Below, one piece after another: positions 24,901-36,900 of a stretch of DNA of 64,000 nt. A program made the translations under genes and the position numbers. The notes under the pieces are model-generated. The model was not told the origin of the DNA. It made no database searches and saw only the letters and a list, made by a program, of their open reading frames with translations. The first letter of the stretch is position 1. Each line of letters starts with the position of its first letter. Source of the stretch: Styela clava (taxonomy: Eukaryota > Chordata > Ascidiacea > Stolidobranchia > Styelidae); NCBI RefSeq assembly GCF_964204865.1, contig NC_135251.1:22134001-22198000 (forward strand), read 5' to 3'.

Positions 24901-27900
24901 ATTTTCACCTGCTGTAGTAAGTATCTTTTTGTCGCGGATTAATTAGAAAAATAGTGGGTATGTGTTTTGAAAATACCTTCACAAGAACTGTCTCCGAAAT
25001 CCCACTTTCCTATAGCATTGTTCTGGTTTGGCTGTTGGTCAATACAAGTTGCTGTACCTATTCCAGTCATGTAATACCCCTTATTACAATCCAAAGTACA
25101 TTGGCCACCAAAGAGTTTAACACCTGCGCATGATGGACCTCCGTTGATAAATATCATCAAGTTTGTGGTACACGTCAGAGCTAAACAAAATTGTATATAG
25201 TTAGATGGACTAGAGCAGGGGTTCTCAAACTTTTGGTGTTGCGGAGCCCTTGAAAGGTTGAATATTATTCGCGGAGCCCCAAAATAAATTTTAAAATTGT
25301 TACTTTCAGATTATTATTCCCGAGCAAGTTAAAAGTACTTTATTTATTCTAAATGCTGAACCTTTTTTAATAGGGTTAACACAAGTCCTAAATAAATCTA
25401 AATTTTATACTAAAGCTGTAAATTTGACACTTGACGAACATATTAATAAATTAGGGATCGAATCTTTTCTTTTTTGACATTTTTGGAAGACTTAATTAAA
25501 AGGCCGTTAGTAACGTGCGCTATTTCATTTTGTTACAATCGCCGATTTTTTCCGTCAGCATGGCGTGTTTTAAACATCTTTACGCCGCTGTTTATTCTCC
25601 CTAAATCAAAAATTTCCCTCGGCATATACATGTATTGTTACACAATGACGACGTTAATTGCTTTTTTGTTCTCGTGGGGAATTATGAGTTCAATGTGAAA
25701 AACATGTTACCATATTATAGTCATCGGCGACGAAATGCTAAAAATAATAATCAATAAAAAGGTAAATCCACAACTCAAATTTCTTGATTGAAAAGCGGCA
25801 TTCTAAAATATTTAAACTGAAACTTAAAATGGAAGATCACACTTTGGTTTCAGCAGACTCACCTCAGATTGAAAACGCTTCTATGGACATTGTAAATCAC
25901 AAAATTTGGTGTTATGTTAGGTTTTCATCGTAGTAGCTGCGAAATCGAAACACAGTCAATTGTGCGCGCGATTTACCTTTTTTTTTCATTCTGAAACTAC
26001 CGACGCAGCCGCACGCAATCAATGGTGCGCGCGATCCGCGATGTACCTTTTTTCATTCTGAAACTACCGACGGAGCTGAATGCAATAAAATAATTTTCAA
26101 TTGTTCGTATTTTCCCCAGACATTGTGATTTTTTAAACAGCGATATCTTGCTTAAAAATAATCTCAAGTGCGAAAGAACAAATCAAGTTTGAAAAATACC
26201 AAGATCGCAAAAATACGACACCAATTTATTTATAGTTGGCAGTATATCACATATTTTATGTTATTTTAGAATAGTATTCTTTCATTTTAGTAATCCTAAT
26301 AGTAATCTCGAATCAAACGTGAGTAACGATGAGCACAACTACATTATACCGACGAGACACGTCAAATGCTCCATCGGTCTTGGATTGAATCTTTTACGCA
26401 ACAGAAATCTCGTTATCCGTTTTTTTAATCGCGAAAAATGTTGCGCGGAAATTTCCGATTCCAATTTTGAACCATCTCCCTCTTAAGAATCCTGGCTGCG
26501 CTACTGCTCATAAATAATGTCATTTTTTAATTTCGGCCCTTTACCATATTTCGAGGCTATATTGTTGTCAGATGTTATCAAAGCTGTTATTGCTTCTTTG
26601 AACAGTTACAAAATTTTGAGTCAATATTTTGAAGAGTAATCGAATAGCTCGCGGAGCCCCTGAGTTTCTCTAACGGAGCCCTGGGGCTCCGTACGGAGCA
26701 CTTTGAGAACCTATGGACTAGAGCAGAGGTGCAATGACGCCACTCGTTGAAAAAGCCAGTTTTTTCAGCGAATAATGATTTTTTATGTTGCTTAAGATAT
26801 TCAACCAATGACCGATACGAAAATTATAAATGTCTCTTTATGTCGATTTATTTGTGCTCGGCGTCACTCGGTATTGCGTAGACCTACGACAAAATAAAAG
26901 AATCAATTCTACAGTTAAATACCACGGAAATCTGCAGACTTGAACATACGTGGTAAACCTGTTCGATCATCATAATCCGATAAAAAGTCGAGTGCGTCCC
27001 CGACGGTAATTCAAGAATGGGTCAGAAGGCACAACGTGGGCATAAATAATTATCTCACATCGGTAATTGTGATAAAGCTTCCAGCAAAGCAATTTAATTG
27101 GTAAACCTCGGCGATTCACGATATCCAAATTTTTATCTGTCGCGGAATCCGAAAACAAAAGTTACGCTGATGATATTTTATAACACCGTCCTCAGTTTTA
27201 GTAACTACTCTCTTATTTTCAGTCGCAGATTCATTCTATTATTATATGAAGCATCTCGTCACCGATGATCGCAAAATAACGAGTTTTTCACTCTGGACGA
27301 ACAAGTCCGGGCGGAAAAAACAATTATTGACGTATTTGAGACACAAAACAACGTACGTGTGTAAGAGAGTAAATTTTATATGACTGGAGGTTTTGGAAAA
27401 TTTTGCATAAACCTTTTTTATCTAGAGTCTATCCACTGACCATAAACAGACAGGGAACATAGCCAACCTAATAAGGTGGGTAACAATTTTCCGGTAACTG
27501 AAGTGCATACGGAAAAGGACAAAGCTTCTTTTCTTCTGCAAAAATAATGAATGGTTCGACATGACTGTGATTGTAGTTGTGGCATGTTGTGGTATAATAT
27601 AGATAGCATTCTGGAATACAACACGAGTCCCGGAAACATACTGAGTTTCCAATAAAGTTTAGAATCTTGAAGTAAACAAGAGAGCAATGCTCGAATATAT
27701 TGATACGAAGGTCAAAACAAAGTTTTATCGGATCTTCTACAGTTCCGGTAGTCCTCCTTACCAAAAAATATCACTGAATGCAAACGCGCAACCGCCACAC
27801 GGTGCGCAATTTTTAAATTCAATGACGTCATCGCACAAAACTTTAACGTGAAAAACGAATCCCATAGAGCCCACAGAAATTCGAGTGAATAAAATATTAC

Positions 27901-30900
27901 CCTTCTAGCAAAAACAACAATCTCACTGGAAATTTCAAAGAAATTGATTCAGAAGCTAGAGAGAAAAGATATTCAAGAAGAAGAATATCAACAATAACAT
28001 ATTAACAAAACGGCCCATAGGTCTACTGAGTGTCTAGTAAATTTCGACTTCATTGCAAAATTTTCACCTTTACACGAGCTTCCGCTTGTATCCCATATAC
28101 CTATTGCATTGTCGTCTGCTGTCGTTGCGTCCTCGCAAGTCGCAATTCCATTTCCTGACATATAATAGCCTTGATCACATTTTAAATCACAAGTTTCCTT
28201 ATATATTTCATCTCCAACACACGATGAAGAGGGGTATCCATTAGTAAATGTAGGAGGATTAGAACAAATGACAGCTGAAAATAAAATTTGCAAATTTATT
28301 CAAAATCAAAATGTACAAACACACGTAACAGATCTGCGTAACCTATTGCGAACTCCTTGGCCAATATGAAAGAAAATTAAACTATTTTCTACGTCTACAA
28401 TGAAGTATGCGGATGTATCAGTATCGTAAATAGGTATCCACAATATCGGTGATAGATTGGTATTATTTTTAATATCAAATTGTCATCCTCTGGTTACGAT
28501 TACCACGCTTTATAATCATTTCAGGTAATAATCGTATCCCACATTAGCCTTTGTGACGCCTTTTTCTTTCAAATCTTTTATTATGATTACACTTGCATTG
28601 TATTCTTCAAATTTTGCGTCAAGTATATATTTCCTAATGTTTCAGTGTCACCTCGGCACTGAAGAAATACTTATTTTTATGTATGATTTCAGACAATGTA
28701 TTATTTTTTAATCGTTACTCAATTCTTTAGTGAGTTTCCTTGACGTTCATTAAGCTTTGGTTTTTGAATAGGTTGCACAATTTGTGACATAGGTCAAACA
28801 GTACTATTTCGTTAGGTGTCTACAGTTTTCATGTACACATTCTCGACAATGTAGTGGTTTTAATGAGTTCAATTTCGTCCGAGTAAGGGTATAATTTGCT
28901 ATGAGGTAAATTTGGGAATACAGGTTTACCTGCTGTAGTAAGTATCTTTTCGTCGCGGGTTAATCGGAAAAATAGTGGATATGTGTTTTGAAAGTACCTT
29001 CACAAGAACTGTCTCCGAAATCCCACTTTCCTATAGCATTGTCCTGGTTTGGCTGTTGGTCAATACAAGTTGCTGTACCTATTCCAGTCATGTAATAACC
29101 CTTATTACATTCCAAAGTACATTGGCCACCAAAAGGTTTAACACCTGCGCATGATGGACCTCCGTTGAGAAACACCATCAAGTTTGTGGTACACGTCAGA
29201 GCTAAACAAAATTGTATATAGTTAGATGGACTAGAGCAGGGGTGCGATGACGCCACTCGTTGAAAAAGCCAGCTCTTTCAGCGAATAATGATTTTTTTAT
29301 GTTGCTTAAGATATTCAACCAATGACCGATACGAGAATTATAAAGGTCTCTTTATATCGATTTATTTGTGCTCGGCGTCACTCGGTATTGCGTAGACCTA
29401 CGACAAAATAAAAGAATCAATTCTACAGTTAAATACCACGGCAATCTGCAGACTTGAACATACGTGGTAAACCTGTTCGATCATCATAATCCGATAAAGA
29501 GCCGAGTGCGACCCCGACGGTAATTCAAGAATGGGTAAGAAGGCACAACGTGGGCATAAATAATTATTTCACATCGGTAATTGTGATAAAGCTTCCAGCA
29601 GAGCAATTTAATTGGTAAACCTCGGCGATTCACGATATCCAAATTTTTATCTGTCGCGGAATCCGAAAACAAAAGTTACGCTGATGATATTTTATAACAC
29701 CGTCCTCAGTTTTAGTAACTACTCTCTTATTTTCAGTCGCAGATTCATTCTATTATTATATGAAGCGTCTCGTCACCGATGATCGCAAAATAACGAGTTT
29801 TTCACTCTGGACGCACAAGTCCGGGCGGAAAAAACAATTATTGACGTATTTGAGACACAAAACAACGTACGTGAGTAAGAGAGTAAATTTTATATGACTG
29901 GAGGTTTGGGAAAATTTTGCATAAACCTTTTTTATCTAGAGTCTACCCACTGACCTTAAACAGACAGGGAACATAGCCAACCTAATAAGTGCATACGGAA
30001 AAGGACAAAGCTTCTTTTCTTCTGCACAAATAATGAATGGTTCAACATGACTGTGATTGTGGTTGTGGCATGTTGTGGTATAATATAGATAGCATTCTGG
30101 GATACAACACGAGTCCCGGAAACATACTGAGTTTCCAATAAAGTTTAGAATCTTGAAGTAAACAAGAGAGCAATGCTCGAATATATTGATACAAAGGTCA
30201 AAACGAAGTTTTATCGGATCTTTTACAGTTCCGGTAGTCCTCCTTACCAAAAAAGATCACTGAATTCAAACGCGCAACCGCCACACGGTGCGCAATTTTT
30301 AAATTCAATGACGTCATTGCACAAAACTTCAACGTGAATAACGAATCCCATAGAGCCCACAGAAATTCAAGTGAATAAAATATTTCCCCATCTAGCAAAA
30401 ACAACAATCTCACTGGAAATTTCAAAGAATTTGATTCAGAAGCTAGAGAGAAAAGATGTTCAAGAAGAAGAATATCAACAATAACTAGGGCTTGAAATGG
30501 TTAACCGGTTAACCGATTTCAGATGGTTAACGGTTACGATTTATTTTTTAACCGTTAACTGACATCTTAGGTACAAATCATCTTCATACCGTACAATTTT
30601 CTTCAAATATGATTACGTCATCACAAATTTATCTCTTGTGGCATTTAATTCAAAAGAATATTACTAACTGTGTGGGTAAGGACTCAATAAATGTGAAAAA
30701 TAATGGAAGTACCAAGATTGCTGAATATGGAAATTTGACAATGATGAATTCAGAATCAGTTTTCAGTCGATTTCGAAATATATTGTTCACGATTTCATTG
30801 CAAAATCGGATATTCAATGTCATACAACAAGTGCGCAGTTGATGCCGTTTTTTTTTATGATATATATCTCGAAGTAAAATTTGCACATCGAACACTGATA

Positions 30901-33900
30901 TTTGTCACATAAATGACGTTTAACAACGGAATCAGGTTTTCTAAAATACTTCAACACGCCCGAACCACGCTGCCTATCTCTAGAAGCAGAGCAATCATGA
31001 AATTATCTCGATTCGTGAATAATTTTAATAAGCGTACCGGGATACGAACACGCAAAATTGCTTTATAAGCATTGTGACGTAACAAGCTGAAATTATAAAT
31101 TATTACGTCAAACGCCATGCGCGGTCAACCGGTTAATTTTTACCCGGTTAACGGTTAAAGTGTTTTCCCTGAAATTTCCAGCCCTAACAAAAACATAACA
31201 AGGGAGCTACGCTCAAATATATGGACACGTCTGTTCGCAGTACAGTACGGTTTACCGTACCGTCAGATCACAGTCTACAAATGTATTCACACCAAGCGAA
31301 GCAATACATTAGGACACAAAATGGCGTCCGATGCCCGCAGAACATTCGGTGACGTCATAGCAAACAAAAACAAATCTCAGAGAGCTAACAGGAATATTTG
31401 AAATAAATAAAAGTGATAGCCTTCTGGAGAAAAATTTCATCTTTAACCACTAAAAATTTCGAAGCAATTGGTCCAGTGATCAAAGAGAAAAGCGGTTTTT
31501 TATTATTTTCACTAGGTGTCCAAAAATGGTCAAAGAACAACAAGAACAAGAACAACATAACAACAAAACGATCGTTATGTCCGCTAAACGTGTCCAATAA
31601 CAAAACGGCCCATAGGTCTACTGAGTGTCTAGTAAATTTCGACTTCATTGCAAAATTTTCACCTTTACACGAGCTTCCGCTTGTATCCCATATACCTATT
31701 GCATTGTCGTCTGCTGTCGTTGCGTCCTCGCAAGTCGCAATTCCATTTCCTGACATATAATAGCCTTGATCACATTTTAAATCACAAGTTTCCTTATATA
31801 TTTCATCTCCAACACACGATGAAGAGGGGTATCCATTAGCAAATGTAGGAGGATTAGAACAAATGACAGCTGAAAATAAAATTTGCAAATTTATTCAAAA
31901 TCAAAATGTACAAACACACGTAACAGTTCTGCGTAACCTATTGCGAACTCCTTGGCCAATAAGAAAGCAAAATTAAACTATTTTCTACGTCTACAATGAA
32001 GTATGCGGATGTATCAGTATCGTAAATAGGTATCCACAATATCGGTGATAGATTGGTATTATTTTTAATATCAAATTGTCATCCTCTGGTTACGATTACC
32101 ACGCTTTATAATCATTTCAGGTAATAATCGTATCCCACATTAGCCTTTGTGACGCCTTTTTCTTTCAAATCTTTTATTATGATTACACTTGCATTGTATT
32201 CTTCAAATTTCGCGTCAAGTATATATTTCCTAATGTTTCAGTGTCACCTCGGCACTGAAGAAATACTTATTTTTATGTATGATTTCAGACATTGTATTAT
32301 TTTTTAATCGTTACTCAATTCTTTAGTGAGTTTCCTTGACGTTCATTAAGCTTTGGTTTTTGAATAGGTTGCACAATTTGTGACATAGGTCAAACAGTAC
32401 TATTTCGTTAGGTGTCTACAGTTTTCATGTACACATTCTCGACAATGTAGTGGTTTTAATGAGTTCAATTTCGTCCGAGTAAGGGTATAATTTGCTATGA
32501 GGTAAATTTGGGAATACAGGTTTACCTGCTGTAGTAAGTATCTTTTCGTCGCGGGTTAATCGGAAAAATAGTGGATATATGTTTTGAAAGTACCTTCACA
32601 AGAACTGTCTCCGAAATCCCACTTTCCTATAGCATTGTCCTGGTTTGGCTGTTGGTCAATACAAGTTGCTGTACCTATTCCAGTCATGTAATAACCCTTA
32701 TTACATTCCAAAGTACATTGGCCACCAAAAGGTTTAACACCTGCGCATGATGGACCTCCGTTGAGAAACACCATCAAGTTTGTGGTACACGTCAGAGCTA
32801 AACAAAATTGTATATAGTTAGATGGACTAGAGCAGGGGTGCGATGACGCCACTCGTTGAAAAAGTCAGCTCTTTCAGCGAATAATGATTTTTTTATGTTG
32901 CTTAAGATATTCAACCAATGACCGATACGAGAATTATAAAGGTCTCTTTATATCGATTTATTTGTGCTCGGCGTCACTCGGTATTGCGTAGACCTACGAC
33001 AAAATAAAAGAATCAATTCTACAGTTAAATACCACGGCAATCTGCAGACTTGAACATACGTGGTAAACCTGTCCGATCATCATAATCCGATAAAGAGCCG
33101 AGTGCGACCCCGACGGTAATTCAAGAATGGGTAAGAAGGCACAACGTGGGCATAAATAATTATTTCACATCGGTAATTGTGATAAAGCTTCCAGCAGAGC
33201 AATTTAATTGGTAAACCTCGGCGATTCACGATATCCAAATTTTTATCTGTCGCGGAATCCGAAAACAAAAGTTACGCTGATGATATTTTATAACACCGTC
33301 CTCAGTTTTAGTAACTACTCTCTTATTTTCAGTCGCAGATTCATTCTATTATTATATGAAGCGTCTCGTCACCGATGATCGCAAAATAACGAGTTTTTCA
33401 CTCTGGACGCACAAGTCCGGGCGGAAAAAACAATTATTGACGTATTTGAGACACAAAACAACGTACGTGTGTAAGAGAGTAAATTTTATATGACTGGAGG
33501 TTTTGGAAAATTTTGCATAAACCTTTTTTATCTAGAGTCTACCCACTGACCATAAACAGACAGGGAACATAGCCAACCTAATAAGTGCATACGAAAAAGA
33601 ACAAAGCTTCTTTTCTTCTGCACAAATAATGAATGGTTCAACATGACTGTGATTGTGGTTGTGGCATGTTGTGGTATAATATAGATAGCATTCTGGGATA
33701 CAACACGAGTCCCGGAAACATACTGAGTTTCCAATAAAGTTTAGAATCTTGAAGTAAACAAGAGAGCAATGCTCGAATATATTGATACAAAGGTCAAAAC
33801 GAAGTTTTATCGGATCTTTTACAGTTCCGGTAGTCCTCCTTACCAAAAAAGATCACTGAATTCAAACGCGCAACCGCCACACGGTGCGCAATTTTTAAAT

Positions 33901-36900
33901 TCAATGACGTCATTGCACAAAACTTCAACGTGAATAACGAATCCCATAGAGCCCACAGAAATTCAAGTGAATAAAATATTTCCCCATCTAGCAAAAACAA
34001 CAATCTCACTGGAAATTTCAAAGAATTTGATTCAGAAGCTAGAGAGAAAAGATGTTCAAGAAGAAGAATATCAACAATAACTAGGGCTGGAAATGGTTAA
34101 CCGGTTAACCGATTTCAGATGGTTAACGGTTACGATTTATTTTTTAACCGTTAACTGACATCTTAGGTACAAATCATCTTCATACCGTACAATTTTCTTC
34201 AAATATGATTACGTCATCGCAAATTTATCTCTTGTGGCATTTAATTCAAAAGAATATTACTAACTGTGTGGGTAAGGACTCAATAAATGTGAAAAATAAT
34301 GGAAGTACCAAGATTGCTGAATATGGAAATTTGACAATGATGAATTCAGAATCAGTTTTCAGTCGATTTCGAAATATATTGTTCACGATTTCATTGCAAA
34401 ATCGGATATTCAATGTCATACAACAAGTGCGCAGTTGATGCCGTTTTTTTTATGATATATATCTCGAAGTAAAATTTGCACATCGAACACTGATATTTGT
34501 CACATAAATGACGTTTAACAACGGAATCAGGTTTTCTAAAATACTTCAACACGCCCGAACCACGCTGCCTATCTCTAGAAGCAGAGCAATCATGAAATTA
34601 TCTCGATTCGTGAATAATTTTAATAAGCGTACCGGGATACGAACACGCGAAATTGCTTTATAAGCATTGTGACGTAACAAGCTGAAATTATAAATTATTA
34701 CGTCAAACGTCATGCGCGGTCAACCGGTTAATTTTTACCCGGTTAACGGTTAAAGTGTTTTCCCTGAAATTTCCAGCCCTAACAAAAACATAACAAGGGA
34801 GCTACGCTCAAATATATGGACACGTCTGTTCGCAGTACAGTACGGTTTACCGTACCGTCAGATCACAGTCTACAAATGTATTCACACCAAGCGAAGCAAT
34901 ACAGTAGGACACAAAATGGCGTCCGATGCCCGCAGAACATTCGGTGACGTCATAGCAAACAAAAACAAATTTCAGAGAGCTAACAGGAATATTTGAAATA
35001 AATAAAAGTGATAGCCTTCTGGAAAAAAATTTCATCTTTAACCACTAAAAATTTCGAAGCAATTGGTCCAGTGATCAAAGAGAAAAGCGGTTTTTTATTA
35101 TTTTCACTAGGTGTCCAAAAAGTGTCAAAGAACAACAAGAACAAGAACAACATAACAACAAAACGATCGTTATGTCCACTAAACGTGTCCAATAACAAAA
35201 CGGCCCATAGGTCTACTGAGTGTCTAGTAAATTTCGACTTCATTGCAAAATTTTCACCTTTACACGAGCTTCCGCTTGTATCCCATATACCTATTGCATT
35301 GTCGTCTGCTGTCGTTGCGTCCTCGCAAGTCGCAATTCCATTTCCTGACATATAATAGCCTTGATCACATTTTAAATCACAAGTTTCCTTATATATTTCA
35401 TCTCCAACACACGATGAAGAGGGGTATCCATTAGCAAATGTAGGAGGATTAGAACAAATGACAGCTGAAAATAAAATTTGCAAATTTATTCAAAGTCAAA
35501 ATGTACAAGCACACGTAACAGTTCTGCGTAACCTATTGCGAACTCCTTGGCCAATAAGAAAGCAAAATCAAACTATTTTCTACGTCTACAATGAAGTATG
35601 CGGATGTATCAGTATCGTAAATAGGTATCCACAATATCGGTGATAGATTGGTATTATTTCCACAATATCGGTGATAGATTGGTATTATTTTTAATATCAA
35701 ATTGTCATCCTCTGGTTACGATTACCACGCTTTATAATCATTTCAGGTAATAATCGTATCCCACATTAGCCTTTGTGACGCCTTTTTCTTTCAAATCTTT
35801 AATTATGATTACACTTGCATTGTATTCTTCAAATTTTGCGTCAAGTATATATTTCCTAATGTTTCAGTGTCACCTCGGCACTGAAGAAATATTTATTTTT
35901 ATGTATGATTTCAGACAATGTATTATTTTTTAATCGTTACTCAATTCTTTAGTGAGTTTCCTTGACGTTCATTAAGCTTTGGTTTTTGAATAGGTTGCAC
36001 AATTTGTGACATAGGTCAAACAGTACTATTTCGTTAGGTGTCTACAGTATTCATGTACACATTCTCGACAATGTAGTGGTTTTAATGAGTTCAATTTCGT
36101 CCGAGTAAGGGTATAATTTGCTATGAGGTAAATTTGGGAATACAGGTTTACCTGCTGTAGTAAGTATCTTTTCGTCGCGGGTTAATCGGAAAAATAGTGG
36201 ATATGTGTTTTGAAAGTACCTTCACAAGAACTGTCTCCGAAATCCCACTTTCCTATAGCATTGTCCTGGTTTGGCTGTTGGTCAATACAAGTTGCTGTAC
36301 CTATTCCAGTCATGTAATAACACTTATTACATTCCAAAGTACATTGGCCACCAAAAGGTTTAACACCTGCGCATGATGGACCTCCGTTGAGAAACACCAT
36401 CAAGTTTGTGGTACACGTCAGAGCTAAACAAAATTGTATATAGTTAGATGGACTAGAGCAGGGGTGCGATGACGCCACTCGTTGAAAAAGCCAGCTTTTT
36501 CAGAGAATAATGATTTTTTATGTTGCTTAAGATATTCAACCAATGACCGATACGAGAATTTAAAATGTCTCTTTATATCGATTTATTTGTGCTCGGCGTC
36601 ACTCGGTAATGCGTAGACCTACGACAAAATAAAAGAATCAATTCTACAGTTAAATACCACGGAAATCTGCAGACTTGAACATACGTGGTAAACCTGTCCG
36701 ATCATCATAATTCGATAAAGAGCCGAGTGCGACCCCGACGGTAATTCAAGAAGAAGTAAGAAGGCACAACGTGGGCATAAATAATTATTTCACATCGGTA
36801 ATTGTGATATAGCTTCCAGCAGGGCAATTTAATTGTTAAATTTCAGCGATTCACGATATCCAAATTTTTATCTGTCGCGGAATCCGAAAACAAAAGTTAC

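Larger units (their letters stand above)
23552..27370 (-). repeat. Tandem unit 5 (exons A5, B5)
   Basis: hAT stump 27370-26724, then a 1.5-kb second hAT (25216-26715), A5, intron, B5 and a shortened tail. Two deletions shorten the tail relative to unit 3: about 160 bp near 23829 and roughly 0.4-0.5 kb near 23993. Confidence 0.8.
27371..29883 (-). repeat. Tandem unit 6 (exons A6, B6)
   Basis: The shortest unit (about 2.5 kb). hAT stump 29883-29237, A6, intron, B6. It lacks the second dispersed-repeat block at about 28003-28010, in the same empty state as L1. The junctions of units 5-8 read gtaagagag|taaatttt, missing the gtata of units 1-4, which marks a separate sublineage. Confidence 0.8.
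29884..33480 (-). repeat. Tandem unit 7 (exons A7, B7)
   Basis: About 3.6 kb and almost identical to unit 8, including a shared 0.7-kb hAT insertion (30486-31186) and a shared small deletion near 29988-29990. hAT stump 33480-32833. Confidence 0.85.

Noticed and set aside
29484-29672. 62-codon frame starting MFSDSATDKN in each unit
   Set aside because: It is part of the hAT stump. It is open by chance in most copies but has no transposase similarity and is copied with the unit.
29936-30250. Repeated minus-strand frames starting MVRRTTGTV and METQYVSGTR (about 68-104 codons) in each unit and in L1
   Set aside because: They lie in the dispersed repeat after exon B, overlap one another in several frames, vary by frameshift between copies and show no domain pattern.
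31413-31760. Plus-strand open frames of 94-115 codons opposite each exon B (also near 12594, 15503, 21276 and 35008)
   Set aside because: They are the antisense of conserved B exons and their flank. They recur only because the units are copies, and the sense strand has sushi motifs with proper splice sites.
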